Counted from the first letter of the stretch, positions 8,335 to 16,816 are shown. The stretch: DNA of 64,000 nucleotides from Bordetella genomosp. 13 (GCF_007679965.1 NZ_VEHL01000008.1:124001-188000), one strand, 5' to 3'. Numbers and translations are program-made. The notes: generated from the sequence alone by a model not told the origin.

Positions 8335-9120
8335 ATGCCGAAATCCCCCGCCTCGCCGCGGCACGCCGCCGCACCATCTGACATGCCGTCGCTCTCCGAG
8401 TCCGACGGCATCCGCTATCTGCACTTCAGCACCGAATGGGTCCAAGGCGCCATGCGCATGGACGACCCCGCCGAGCTGGTGCTGGAGTACACCGCCCAGA
8501 TGATGGGCTGGCTGCTGTTCCTGGAGCCGCCGCGCGAGGGGCCCATCGGCCTGCTGGGGCTGGGCGCCGGCTCGCTGGCGCGCTTCTGCCTCAAGCACAC
8601 CAAGAGCGACGTCACGGTGGTGGAGTGGAATCCGCGCGTCACCTCGGTCTGCCATCTGTTCTTCCGGCTGCCGCGCACGCCGCGCCTGGCCATCCACCAC
8701 GACGACGCGGGCGCTTGGGTGGTCGATCCCGCCAACGCGGGCGCCTGCCCCGTGCTGCTGGTGGACCTGTACGACGCACAGGCCCAAGGGCCGGTGCGCG
8801 ACTCGGTGGGCTTCTACATGGGGTGCCGGCAGGTGCTGGGCGACGTGGGCATGCTGGCCGTGAACCTGTTCGGCAAGCACGAGAGCTTTCGCCACAACCT
8901 GGACAACCTCAGCAAGGTGTTCGATGGCCGCATCGTGCTGCTGCCCGAGATCGACGCGGGCAACCGCATCGTGCTGGCCTTCACCGGCCCTGACCTGCGG
9001 GTCAGCGCGGCCGACCTGATGGCGCGCGCCGAAGTGGTCGAGTCGACCTACGGCCTGCCGGCGCGCCGCTGGGCACGGTCGCTGATGCAGCATGCCGTGG
9101 AGGGCGTGCTGCATTTCTGA
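8335..9120 (+). CDS. Spermidine synthase-like methyltransferase-fold protein
   Basis: A protein of 261 residues from the ATG at 8335. The Rossmann start GLLGLGAGSLARFCLKH, the acidic VTVVEWNPRVTSVCHLFF strand and the HHDDAGAWV segment match the polyamine-synthase fold (SpeE-like, S-adenosyl or decarboxylated-SAM binding). The catalytic Asp-bearing 'D.PVLLVDLYD' segment follows. It lacks the N-terminal beta-barrel of true spermidine synthases, as do many stand-alone homologues of unknown role. TACAAT just upstream of the chosen start (8324-8329) could be a -10 hexamer, which would favour the later ATG at 8383 (MPSLSESDG). No clear ribosome site decides between them. Confidence 0.8.
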   Translation: MPKSPASPRHAAAPSDMPSLSESDGIRYLHFSTEWVQGAMRMDDPAELVLEYTAQMMGWLLFLEPPREGPIGLLGLGAGSLARFCLKHTKSDVTVVEWNPRVTSVCHLFFRLPRTPRLAIHHDDAGAWVVDPANAGACPVLLVDLYDAQAQGPVRDSVGFYMGCRQVLGDVGMLAVNLFGKHESFRHNLDNLSKVFDGRIVLLPEIDAGNRIVLAFTGPDLRVSAADLMARAEVVESTYGLPARRWARSLMQHAVEGVLHF

Positions 9121-9284
9121 AGGAACAGGGCTGGGCGTCCGGGTCTCGGTCGCGGGGCCGGCGCCGACCCGGCTGTCCCTGCCAGGCCGGCGGCCGCGGC
9201 GCGTCGAGCCTCTTGCCGCGGCGCACCATCGAAACTTGCGCGCGGGACTTACGGGTTCTTGAAAATCACACTATCATGGGCTTT

Positions 9285-9303
9285 CCATAATTATGAATTA
9301 TGG
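9285..9303. promoter_or_regulatory. 19-bp palindrome at the start of the malonate-cluster GntR gene
   Basis: CCATAATT-ATG-AATTATGG, perfect 8-bp arms around a 3-bp centre, in a clearly AT-rich patch. It includes the first possible start codon of the GntR gene (ATG at 9300), so translation more likely begins at 9324. Position and symmetry suit autoregulation by the GntR protein and control of the downstream malonate genes. The operator role is inferred. Confidence 0.65.
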
Positions 9304-9323
9304 CCTTGCCGAGTTCGCCGCCC

Positions 9324-10085
9324 ATGACCGTACCCATCGTCCGCCAGGCTTTGTACCTCGAAGTCGCCGACAGGCTGCGCGACATGATCCGATCGCGCGC
9401 GCTGGCCGCGGGCGCCTGGATCGACGAGGCCAGCCTCACCGGGCAACTGGGCATTTCGCGCACGCCGCTGCGCGAGGCGCTCAAGGTGCTGGCCACCGAG
9501 GGCCTGGTGCGGCTGGAGCCGGGCCGCGGCTGCTTCGTCAGCGAACTGTCCGTGGCCGATCTCGAGCAGATCTTCCCCCTGATGGCCATGCTGGAAGGGC
9601 GCTGTGCGTACGAGGCCGCCCAGAAGGCCAGCGCCGCCGACCTGAAGGCGCTGGAGCCCATGCATCGCGCGCTGCGCGCCCACGCCGCGGCCGGCCGCAT
9701 CGACGAGTACTACGAAGCCAACGCGCGCATCCACGAGGCCGTGCAGGCGCTGGCGGACAACCGCTGGCTGTCCGACATGGTCGGCGGCCTGCGCAAGGTG
9801 CTCAGCCTGTTCCGCCACAAGAGCCTGGCCTTGCCGGGCCGCATCCAGGAATCCTGCGCGGAGCACCTGGCCATCTATGCCGCGCTGAAGGCGCGCGACC
9901 CCGAAGGCGCCGAGGCGCTGGCGCGCAAGCACCTGCTGCGCCAGCTCGACGCCCTGCGCACGCTGGCGCAGCAGGAGGCCGCCCCGGCCGTGCCCAATTT
10001 GATTTCCCAGATCACTCTTCCGGAGCCAGACGCCCATGCCCGCCCCCGAAACGCTCGCCCGCGCGCGCGCTCAGCGCGCCCCTGA
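9324..10085 (+). CDS. GntR-family (FCD/FadR subfamily) regulator of malonate genes, MatR-like
   Basis: A 253-residue regulator. An N-terminal winged helix (ALYLEVADRLRDMIRSRALAAG, then LTGQLGISRTPLREALKVLATEGLV) is followed by an all-helical FCD ligand-binding domain with the metal-site residues EANARIHEAVQ and ESCAEHLAIYAAL. The ATG at 9324 is preferred because the upstream ATG at 9300 lies inside a perfect palindrome; that alternative adds eight residues. The gene is first in a run with malonyl-CoA decarboxylase and malonyl-CoA synthetase, so it is probably the malonate-responsive regulator, as MatR is in Rhizobium. Its last 50 bases overlap the decarboxylase gene, and its C-terminal tail (HARPRNARPRARSARP) is a low-complexity by-product of that overlap. 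Confidence 0.88.
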   Translation: MTVPIVRQALYLEVADRLRDMIRSRALAAGAWIDEASLTGQLGISRTPLREALKVLATEGLVRLEPGRGCFVSELSVADLEQIFPLMAMLEGRCAYEAAQKASAADLKALEPMHRALRAHAAAGRIDEYYEANARIHEAVQALADNRWLSDMVGGLRKVLSLFRHKSLALPGRIQESCAEHLAIYAALKARDPEGAEALARKHLLRQLDALRTLAQQEAAPAVPNLISQITLPEPDAHARPRNARPRARSARP

Positions 10086-11340
10086 AGTCCCCGATCCGTC
10101 CGCGCAGCCCGACGCACAGGGTGAAACCAACGGCCTGATGGCCCGCATCAGCCGCCTGTGGGAACGCGATCCCGTGCCCGACGCGGCGACTGTCGAGCCG
10201 CTGCTGGCCGCGCGCCTGACCGACGTGGCCGCCAACAAGCTGGCGCGCCTGTGGTGCACGGGCTATGCGGCGGCCGACGGCAAGCGGCGCCGCGCCATGC
10301 TGGGGGCGCTGGCCCAGGCGGCCGAGGCCAGCCGCGAGCGCGGCGAGGGCTGCGCGCGCCTGTTCAAGCGCTTCAACGCGCTGCCCGAGGGCCTGCGCTT
10401 CCTGGTCGACCTGCGCGCCGACATGCTGCGCTGGCGCAAACAGGTCGCGGGCCTGCAGGTGCTGGACAAGGAGCTGGAAGGCCTGCTGTCGGCATGGTTC
10501 GACGTGGGCCTGCTGGAATTGCGCCGCCTGACCTGGGATTCGCCGGCCTCGCTGCTGGAAAAGCTCATCATCTACGAGGCCGTGCACGAGATCCGCTCGT
10601 GGGACGACCTGCGCCACCGCGTGGCGGGCGACCGCCGCTGCTATGCCTATTTCCATCCGCAGATGCCGGACGTGCCGCTGATCTTCGTCGAGGTCGCGTT
10701 CGCCCCGCAGATGGCCGACGACGTGCAGGCGCTGCTGGATACGCAGGCGCCCGCGCCCGACCTGGACAAATCGCGCTGGGCGATCTTCTACTCCATCTCG
10801 AACACGCAGGCCGGCCTGCGCGGCATCAGCTTCGGCAATTTCCTGCTCAAGCGCGTCATCGAGCGCCTGCTCGAGGAAGTGCCGAAGCTCAAGTCCTTCG
10901 CCACGCTGTCGCCCATGCCGGGCCTGCGCGAATGGCTGTCCAAGCTGTCCGCGCAGGAGGTCGAGCAGATCGTGCGCGAAGGCAAGAGCAAGGTGCGCAC
11001 CGGCGCGCCGGATGGCGCGCGCTGGGCCGATCGCCTGGCCCGCGCGGCCAAGGGCAAGCCCAGCGAGGCGCTGCGCCGCGCCGGCCTGCGGCTGGCCGCG
11101 CACTACGTGCAGACGCTGAAGAACGGCCAGCCGCTCGATCCTGTGGCGCGCTTCCACATGGGCAACGGCGCGCGCGCCGAGCGCGTCAACTGGGCGGCCG
11201 ACGTGTCCGAGAAGGGCTTGCAGCAGTCGTGCGGGATGATGGTCAATTACCTGTACGAGCTGGACAAGCTGGACGAGAACCTGACGCGCCTGGGGCAGGG
11301 CAAGCCGCCCGCCAGCCGCGCCATCGCGCGCCTGGCATGA
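10036..11340 (+). CDS. matA: Malonyl-CoA decarboxylase
   Basis: A 434-residue protein of the malonyl-CoA decarboxylase family: an N-terminal four-helix bundle (about residues 35-150) and a C-terminal GNAT-like catalytic domain with RCYAYFHPQMPDVPLIFVEVA, IFYSISNTQAGLRGISFGNFLLK and FATLSPMPGLREWL, all characteristic. It converts malonyl-CoA to acetyl-CoA and CO2 in the cytoplasm. GGAG at 10022-10025 serves the ATG. The start overlaps the regulator gene by 50 bp, and the stop overlaps the next gene in an ATGA, so translation of the set is likely coupled. With malonyl-CoA synthetase 0.8 kb downstream, this makes a MatA-MatB route from malonate to acetyl-CoA. Confidence 0.95.
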   Translation: MPAPETLARARAQRAPEVPDPSAQPDAQGETNGLMARISRLWERDPVPDAATVEPLLAARLTDVAANKLARLWCTGYAAADGKRRRAMLGALAQAAEASRERGEGCARLFKRFNALPEGLRFLVDLRADMLRWRKQVAGLQVLDKELEGLLSAWFDVGLLELRRLTWDSPASLLEKLIIYEAVHEIRSWDDLRHRVAGDRRCYAYFHPQMPDVPLIFVEVAFAPQMADDVQALLDTQAPAPDLDKSRWAIFYSISNTQAGLRGISFGNFLLKRVIERLLEEVPKLKSFATLSPMPGLREWLSKLSAQEVEQIVREGKSKVRTGAPDGARWADRLARAAKGKPSEALRRAGLRLAAHYVQTLKNGQPLDPVARFHMGNGARAERVNWAADVSEKGLQQSCGMMVNYLYELDKLDENLTRLGQGKPPASRAIARLA

Positions 11341-12173
11341 CGCGGGACGACACGGAACCGCACGCCATGAACCAGCCATCCGAAGCGGCCGGCCAGCCGG
11401 GCCGCGTGCTGCTGGGGCGAGACGGCGCCATCGCGCGCGTCACGCTATCCCATCCCGGCCGTCTGAACGCCATCACCGTGGCCATGTGGCAGCAGTTGCG
11501 CGAGACCTTCGAGGTCCTGTCCGCCGACGACGGCCTGCGCTGCGTGGTCGTGGCCGGAGAGGGCGGCAACTTCGCGGCCGGCGCCGACATCCGCGAGTTT
11601 CCGCGGGTGCGCGGCGACAGGGCGGCCGTGCAGCACTATCACCGCGAGGTGCTGGCGCCCGCGCTGCGCGCGGTGGCGCATTGCCCGCATCCCGTGGTGG
11701 CCGAGATCGAGGGCGTCTGCGTGGGCGGGGGACTGGAGATCGCCAGCCAGTGCGACCTGCGCATCGCCGCGCAGTCCTCGCGCTTCGGTGTGCCCATCAA
11801 CCGGCTGGGCTTTCCCATGGCGCCCGACGAGATGCAGGGCCTGCTGGCGCTGGCCGGCCGCGCCGCGACGCTGGCCATCCTGCTGGAAGGGCGGGTGTTC
11901 GACGCCGCCGAAGCCTTGCGGCTGGGCCTCTTGACCCGGGCTGTCCCGGATGGCGAGGTGCCCGGCGCGGTGCGAGACTGCGTGGCGGGCATCCTGCGCG
12001 GCGCGCCGCTGGCCGCGCGCATCAACAAGCGCCAGTCGCGCCGCCTGCTCGATGCCGCGCCGCTGTCGGAAGCAGAATACGAAGATTATTTTTCCTATGC
12101 GGACAGCCGCGACCACCGCGAGGGCGTGCGCGCCTTCCTGGCCGGCCAGTCCCCCACCTTTACCGGAGACTAG
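11337..12173 (+). CDS. Crotonase-fold (enoyl-CoA hydratase/isomerase family) protein lacking the second catalytic Glu
   Basis: A 278-residue crotonase-superfamily protein. The CoA/oxyanion segment GGNFAAGADIREF and the VVAEIEGVCVGGGLEIASQCDLRIAA helix are intact, including the Glu that matches rat hydratase Glu144. The position of Glu164 (normally FGQPEI) reads FGVPINRLGFPMAP, so that acid is absent and ordinary hydration is doubtful. Isomerase, hydrolase or decarboxylase activity is possible. The ATG at 11337 overlaps the decarboxylase stop (ATGA); ATG 11367 is an alternative. It lies between malonyl-CoA decarboxylase and malonyl-CoA synthetase, which is not the classical mat order. Confidence 0.88.
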   Translation: MTRDDTEPHAMNQPSEAAGQPGRVLLGRDGAIARVTLSHPGRLNAITVAMWQQLRETFEVLSADDGLRCVVVAGEGGNFAAGADIREFPRVRGDRAAVQHYHREVLAPALRAVAHCPHPVVAEIEGVCVGGGLEIASQCDLRIAAQSSRFGVPINRLGFPMAPDEMQGLLALAGRAATLAILLEGRVFDAAEALRLGLLTRAVPDGEVPGAVRDCVAGILRGAPLAARINKRQSRRLLDAAPLSEAEYEDYFSYADSRDHREGVRAFLAGQSPTFTGD

Positions 12174-12178
12174 ACAAG

Positions 12179-13720
12179 GTGAGCAACGCCAATCTGTATG
12201 CCGTGCTGGAGAGCGGCTTCCCCGCCGATCGCAGCAAGGTCGCGCTGGAGACGCCCGACCTGCGTTACACCTGGGACGACATCGACCGCGCCAGCGCCTG
12301 CCTGGCCAATCTGCTGGCCTCGCTGCAGCTGCCCGAAGGCGCGCGCGTGGCGGTGCAGGTCGAGAAGTCGCCCGAAGCGCTGCTGCTGTATCTGGCCACG
12401 CTGCGCGCCGGCCTGGTCTATCTGCCGCTGAACACCGCCTATCGCGAATCCGAGATCGAATACTTCCTGGGCAACGCCGAGCCCGCCGTGGTGGTGTGCT
12501 CGCCCGGCAACCTGCAATGGGTGAAGCGCGCGGCCGACAAGGCCGGCACCGCCCACGTCTACACGCTGGACGAACAGCGCGGCGGCACCCTGCTGGACGC
12601 GGCCGCGGCCATGCCGCAGACCTTCGAGACCGTGCGCAGGCAGCCGGACGACCTGGCCGCCATCCTGTACACGTCGGGCACCACGGGCCGCAGCAAGGGC
12701 GCCATGCTGTCGCACGAGAACCTGGCCTCCAACGCCCGCACGCTGCACCGGTACTGGGGCTGGCGCGCCGACGACGTGCTGCTGCACATGCTGCCGATCT
12801 TCCACGTCCATGGCCTGTTCGTGGCCTCGCACGGCGCGCTGCTGGCCGGCGCGCGCATGATCTGGCTGCCCAAGCTGGACGTGGAGCAGGCGCTGCACTA
12901 CCTGCCGCAGAGCACCGTCATGATGGGCGTGCCCACTTACTACGTGCGCCTGCTGGCCGAGCCGCGCTTCGACAGGAAGGCGTGCCGCAACATGCGCCTG
13001 TTCATCTCGGGCTCGGCGCCGCTGCTGACCGAGACCTTCAACGATTTCCGCGAGCGCACCGGCCAGACCATCCTGGAACGCTACGGCATGAGCGAGACGG
13101 TGATGCTGACCTCCAATCCCTACCACGCCGACGAGGGCGAGCGGCTGGGCGGCACGGTGGGCAAGCCGCTGCCGGGCGTCGAGGTGCGCGTGGTCGACGA
13201 TGCCGGCGCGGTACTGCCGCCGGGCGAGATCGGCAACGTGCAGGTGCGCGGCCCCAACGTGTTCTCGGGCTACTGGCGCATGCCCGAGAAGACCCGCGAA
13301 GAGTTCGCCGACGGCGGCTGGTTCAAGACGGGCGACGTGGGCCGCTGGGGCGGCGAGGCCGGCGGCCGCGCGGCGCCCGACACCTACCTGTCCATCGTGG
13401 GCCGCAGCAAGGATCTGATCATCTCGGGCGGCTACAACGTCTATCCCAAGGAGATCGAGACGCTGATCGACGAGATGCCGGGCGTGTCCGAGTCGGCCGT
13501 CATCGGCGTGCCGCACCCCGACTTCGGCGAGGCCGTCGTGGCGGTGGTGGTGCCGCGCAGCGGCGCGGCGCTGGACGCCTCGGCCATGCAGGCCGAACTG
13601 AAGACGCGCATCGCCAACTTCAAGGTGCCCAAGCGCATCCACGTCATCGAGCAGTTGCCCCGCAACACCATGGGCAAGGTGCAGAAGAACGTATTGCGCG
13701 AGACCTACCACGCGCTGTAG
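12179..13720 (+). CDS. matB: Malonyl-CoA synthetase (AMP-forming acyl-CoA ligase)
   Basis: A 513-residue ANL-family ligase from a GTG start with GGAG at 12165-12168. Motifs in order: the P-loop-like ILYTSGTTGRSKGAMLSH, PIFHVHGLF, the adenine site ERYGMSETVMLTSNPY, the hinge Asp in GWFKTGDVG, SIVGRSKDLIISGGYNVYPKEIE and the C-terminal lysine in LPRNTMGKVQKN. The HVHGLF and RYGMSET variants are typical of malonyl/methylmalonyl-CoA synthetases. The neighbouring malonyl-CoA decarboxylase supports malonate as the substrate. It starts 5 bp after the crotonase stop, in the same operon. Confidence 0.93.
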   Translation: MSNANLYAVLESGFPADRSKVALETPDLRYTWDDIDRASACLANLLASLQLPEGARVAVQVEKSPEALLLYLATLRAGLVYLPLNTAYRESEIEYFLGNAEPAVVVCSPGNLQWVKRAADKAGTAHVYTLDEQRGGTLLDAAAAMPQTFETVRRQPDDLAAILYTSGTTGRSKGAMLSHENLASNARTLHRYWGWRADDVLLHMLPIFHVHGLFVASHGALLAGARMIWLPKLDVEQALHYLPQSTVMMGVPTYYVRLLAEPRFDRKACRNMRLFISGSAPLLTETFNDFRERTGQTILERYGMSETVMLTSNPYHADEGERLGGTVGKPLPGVEVRVVDDAGAVLPPGEIGNVQVRGPNVFSGYWRMPEKTREEFADGGWFKTGDVGRWGGEAGGRAAPDTYLSIVGRSKDLIISGGYNVYPKEIETLIDEMPGVSESAVIGVPHPDFGEAVVAVVVPRSGAALDASAMQAELKTRIANFKVPKRIHVIEQLPRNTMGKVQKNVLRETYHAL

Positions 13721-13727
13721 GCGATAG

Positions 13728-13756
13728 GGCCGGCGGCCGCGACGCCGCCGCCGGCC
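13728..13756 (+). terminator. GC-rich hairpin after malonyl-CoA synthetase
   Basis: GGCCGGCGGC and GCCGCCGGCC form a perfect 10-bp stem with a 9-base loop, followed by GTTTCCCCC. The U-run is short. It may end or weaken transcription before the Bug gene, which has its own 200-bp leader with a TATAAC element near 13870. Confidence 0.5.
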
Positions 13757-13922
13757 GTTTCCCCCATCCGGAATAGGAGTTCGATCCTCACACTACCCGT
13801 TGCAAGGCTTTGGATGCTGCAGATTCATCGAACCGGTACCGGCCTCTCGCGGCCCGGGGCCGACCACTTATAACGAGACGGGCCCACGTCCTGTCCTGCG
13901 CTGTACCAAAGAGGAGACATCA

Positions 13923-14894
13923 ATGAGACAACCCATCATCGGCGCCGCCGCCGTCCTGACGCTGGCCGCCGCGGCCCTGTCCGCGCCCGCCGCCGCGGCA
14001 TGGCCCGAACGCCCGATCACGATCGTCGTGCCGTTTCCCGCGGGGGGCGGCACCGACACCTTCGCGCGGCCGCTGGCCCAGCAGCTGGGCTCGCAGCTCG
14101 GGCAGAGCGTGGTCATCGACAACAAGGGCGGCGCCGGCGGCACCGTGGGCGCTTCGTTCGCGGCCAAGGCCCAGCCCGACGGCTACACGTTTTTCATGGG
14201 CGGCGCGCACCACGCGCTGGCCCCGTCCCTGTACAAGAGCCTGAAATACGACATCCAGAAGGATTTCGTGCCGGTCGCGCTGCTGGCGCAGCCGCCGCAG
14301 GTCATCGTGGTCAACCCCAAGCTGCCGGTCAAGACCGTGAAGGAACTGATCGAATACGCCAAGGCCCGTCCCGGCCAGATCAACTTCGGCACGGCCGGCA
14401 AGGGCAGCACGCACCACCTGGCGGGAGAACTGTTCGCCATGCAGACCGGCATCAAGCTGGTGGACGTGCCGTACCAGGGCGCTGGCCCGATGCTGTCGGC
14501 GCTGATCGGCAACCAGGTCGACATGGCCTTCGACGGCCTGGGCTCGTCGGCCACGCACATCCGCGGCGGCAGCATCAAGCCCCTGGCCGTGGCCTCGGCG
14601 CAGCGCTCGCCGTCGTTCCCCGACGTGCCCACCGCCGCGGAAGCGGGCGTGCCCAACTACGAGGTCTCGACCTGGTATGCCCTGTGGGCGCCGGCCGGCA
14701 CCCCGAAGGAGGCCGTCGAGAAGATGACTGCCAACGTCACCAAGGCCCTGCAGTCGGCCAAGATCAAGGAGATCTGGGCCAGCAACGGCTCGGCCATCCC
14801 CGACATGACCGGCGCGGCCTTCGGCTCCTTCGTCGACAGCGAAGTGGCCCGCTGGGCCAAGGTGGTGAAGGATTCCGGCGTCACGCTGGAGTGA
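13923..14894 (+). CDS. Bug-family receptor, probably for malonate
   Basis: A 323-residue periplasmic binding protein. Residues 1-26 are a Sec signal (ending APAAAA), then WPERPITIVVPFPAGGGTDTFARPL, the Bug opening. NKGGAGGTVGA, GTAGKGSTHHLAGELF and VPYQGAGPM are the further family segments. The ribosome site GAGGAG at 13911-13916 fixes the ATG at 13923. It follows matB on the same strand after a 200-bp gap that holds a hairpin. In other proteobacteria a MatC carrier occupies this place, so a Bug receptor for malonate or a close C3-C4 acid is a reasonable inference. No TctAB permease is adjacent. Confidence 0.92.
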   Translation: MRQPIIGAAAVLTLAAAALSAPAAAAWPERPITIVVPFPAGGGTDTFARPLAQQLGSQLGQSVVIDNKGGAGGTVGASFAAKAQPDGYTFFMGGAHHALAPSLYKSLKYDIQKDFVPVALLAQPPQVIVVNPKLPVKTVKELIEYAKARPGQINFGTAGKGSTHHLAGELFAMQTGIKLVDVPYQGAGPMLSALIGNQVDMAFDGLGSSATHIRGGSIKPLAVASAQRSPSFPDVPTAAEAGVPNYEVSTWYALWAPAGTPKEAVEKMTANVTKALQSAKIKEIWASNGSAIPDMTGAAFGSFVDSEVARWAKVVKDSGVTLE

Positions 14895-14900
14895 CGGCGG

Positions 14901-14930
14901 CGGCCGGGGGAGGGCCCCCGGCCGTTTACC
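14901..14930 (+). terminator. Intrinsic terminator after the Bug gene
   Basis: CGGCCGGGGG and CCCCCGGCCG make a perfect 10-bp stem (14901-14924) with the 4-base loop AGGG, followed by TTTACC. It begins six bases after the stop codon. The U-tract is short. Confidence 0.6.
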
Positions 14931-15035
14931 GAATGTCAAACCTGCGGCCCGCCGGGGTCCCTACACTGGAGGCCCGATCACCCGCCGGCGCCGCCACAAC
15001 GAGGCATGCGGCCCGGCATCTCCAGGGAGCAGGCG

Positions 15036-15563
15036 ATGAGGAATATCCTGATGGCGGGCGCGTTGATGGCCGGCGTGGCCATGGGCGCGACGGCCGCGGC
15101 GCAGACGACGGTCGAGATGACCTTCGTCGGGCCCAAGGGCGTGGAGCAGCCCGCCGGCAAGATCCGCATCGACCAGAACAAGTACGGCACGCTGCTGACG
15201 CCCGACCTGTTCGGCCTGCCGCCCGGCGCGCACGGTTTCCACCTGCACGCCAATCCGTCCTGCGAACCCGGCCCTGTAGACGGCAAGACCGCCCCCGCCG
15301 GCGCCGCGGGCGGCCACTGGGACCCGGACAAGACCGGCGCCCACAAGGGCCCGTACGACGACAGCGGCCACAAGGGCGACCTGCCGGCGCTGTTCGTGGC
15401 GTCCGACGGCAAGGCCACCTACCCGGTGCTGGCCCCGCGCCTGAAAGCGTCGGACTTCAAGGGCCATGCCCTGATGGTCCACGCCGGCGGCGACAACCAC
15501 AGCGACCATCCCGAGAAGCTGGGCGGAGGCGGCGCGCGGATCGTGTGCGGCGTCGTGAAATAA
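15036..15563 (+). CDS. sodC: Periplasmic Cu/Zn superoxide dismutase
   Basis: A 175-residue SodC. A signal peptide covers residues 1-22 (ending ATAAA). The copper and zinc ligands stand in GFHLHANPSC, GGHWDP, GAHKGPY, GHKGDLP and HALMVHAGGDNHSDHP, and the disulfide partner is the Cys of ARIVCGVV. It turns superoxide into peroxide and oxygen in the periplasm. AGGGAG at 15024-15029 selects the ATG at 15036 over one ten codons upstream. It stands alone between terminator-like hairpins. Confidence 0.96.
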   Translation: MRNILMAGALMAGVAMGATAAAQTTVEMTFVGPKGVEQPAGKIRIDQNKYGTLLTPDLFGLPPGAHGFHLHANPSCEPGPVDGKTAPAGAAGGHWDPDKTGAHKGPYDDSGHKGDLPALFVASDGKATYPVLAPRLKASDFKGHALMVHAGGDNHSDHPEKLGGGGARIVCGVVK

Positions 15564-15603
15564 ATCGATTGCCCTAGATCTTTGCTCCTCCTTTTAGGGA
15601 TAT

Positions 15604-15626
15604 CCCAGGGCGTGACGCGCCCTGGG
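15604..15626 (+). promoter_or_regulatory. Hairpin in the sodC - ABC transporter gap
   Basis: CCCAGGGC-GTGACGC-GCCCTGGG, an 8-bp perfect stem 40 bases after the sodC stop and about 105 bases before the binding-protein gene. No U-tract follows. It may end sodC transcription or sit in the leader of the ABC operon; the sequence does not decide. Confidence 0.4.
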
Positions 15627-15731
15627 CGCGTTAGACTACGCGTCTCATGCCGGCAGCCGGGGTAGAGAGAGGACCCGGCCGCGCGCAGGCATGTCCATCA
15701 TTCAACCCAGAGGGTGCAAGGAGCACAAGAA

Positions 15732-16706
15732 ATGCTGATCGGAAAAAAACATTTTCTGACGGTGGGCGCACTGGCGCTGGCCGCGGCCATCCATGCCGCG
15801 CCGGCCGTGGCGCAACAGAAGTCGGTGGCCATCACCGCCATCGTCGAGCACCCGGCGCTGGACGCCGTCCGTGACGGCGTGCAGGAAGGCCTGAAGCAGG
15901 CCGGCTACGAATCCGGCAAGAACCTGAAGTGGCAGTACCAGAGCGCCCAGGGCAACACCGGCACCGCCGCGCAGATCGCCCGCAAGTTCGTCGGCGACCG
16001 TCCCGACGCCATCGTGGCCATCGCCACCCCGTCCGCGCAGGCCGTCGTGGCCGCCACCAAGGACGTGCCGGTGGTCTATTCGGCGGTCACCGATCCGGTC
16101 GCGGCGCAGCTGGTTCCCGGCATGCAGGCCTCCGGCACCAACGTCACCGGCGTGTCCGACCTGCTGGAACTGAACAAGCAGATCGACCTGATCAAGAAGG
16201 TCGTGCCGCAGGCCAAGCGCGTGGGCATGGTCTACAACCCCGGCGAAGCCAATTCGGTGGTGGTGGTCAAGCAGTTGCAGGAGCTGCTGCCCAAGGCCGG
16301 CCTGACCCTGGTCGAAGCCGCCGCGCCGCGCTCCGTGGACGTGGCCTCGGCCGCCCGCAGCCTGATCGGCAAGGTCGACGTCATCTACACCAACACCGAC
16401 AACAACGTGGTGTCGGCGTACGAAGCGCTGGTCAAGGTCGGCAACGACGCCAAGATTCCGCTGGTCGCCTCCGACACCGACAGCGTCAAGCGCGGCGCCA
16501 TCGCCGCCCTGGGCATCAACTACAAGGACCTGGGCATCCAGACCGGCCGCATGGTCGCGCGCATCCTGAAGGGCGAGAAGCCCGGCGCCATCCCGTCCGA
16601 GACCAGCTCCAAGCTCGAGCTCTACGTCAACCCGGGCGCGGCGTCCAAGCAGGGCGTCACCCTGTCCGACGCGCTGGTCAAGTCGGCCGCCCAGGTCGTC
16701 AAGTAA
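15732..16706 (+). CDS. ABC transporter substrate-binding protein, PF04392 (TrpX-like) family
   Basis: A 324-residue periplasmic binding protein with a Sec signal (about residues 1-27, GKKHFLTVGALALAAAIHAA). The mature part has the ABC_sub_bind (PF04392) layout: VAITAIVEHPALDAVRDGVQEGL, RKFVGDRPDAIVAIATPSAQA, VVYSAVTDPV, KRVGMVYNPGEANS and a C-terminal GVTLSDALVKSA. AAGGAG at 15718-15723 fits the ATG at 15732. It heads a three-gene importer with the permease and ATPase downstream. Relatives in Firmicutes are linked to tryptophan or other aromatic ligands; the ligand here is open. Confidence 0.92.
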   Translation: MLIGKKHFLTVGALALAAAIHAAPAVAQQKSVAITAIVEHPALDAVRDGVQEGLKQAGYESGKNLKWQYQSAQGNTGTAAQIARKFVGDRPDAIVAIATPSAQAVVAATKDVPVVYSAVTDPVAAQLVPGMQASGTNVTGVSDLLELNKQIDLIKKVVPQAKRVGMVYNPGEANSVVVVKQLQELLPKAGLTLVEAAAPRSVDVASAARSLIGKVDVIYTNTDNNVVSAYEALVKVGNDAKIPLVASDTDSVKRGAIAALGINYKDLGIQTGRMVARILKGEKPGAIPSETSSKLELYVNPGAASKQGVTLSDALVKSAAQVVK

Positions 16707-16816
16707 TGCCGTAGCGGGCGCGGCGGCCCACCCGGCCGCCGGCCCGTACCTTTCCCAACGCAAACCAAGGAGGCGCCGGCCGCGTTCACGAGACCCGACC
16801 GGCCGTGTTCTCTTTC

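Noticed and set aside
11950..13776. A long open frame in another phase across the malonyl-CoA synthetase gene
   Set aside because: Arg/Ala/Gly-rich translation with no domain, while the overlapping frame has all ligase motifs.
15564..15731. A T-box or riboswitch in the leader of the TrpX-like importer
   Set aside because: There is a single 8-bp hairpin and no conserved T-box or aptamer sequence.
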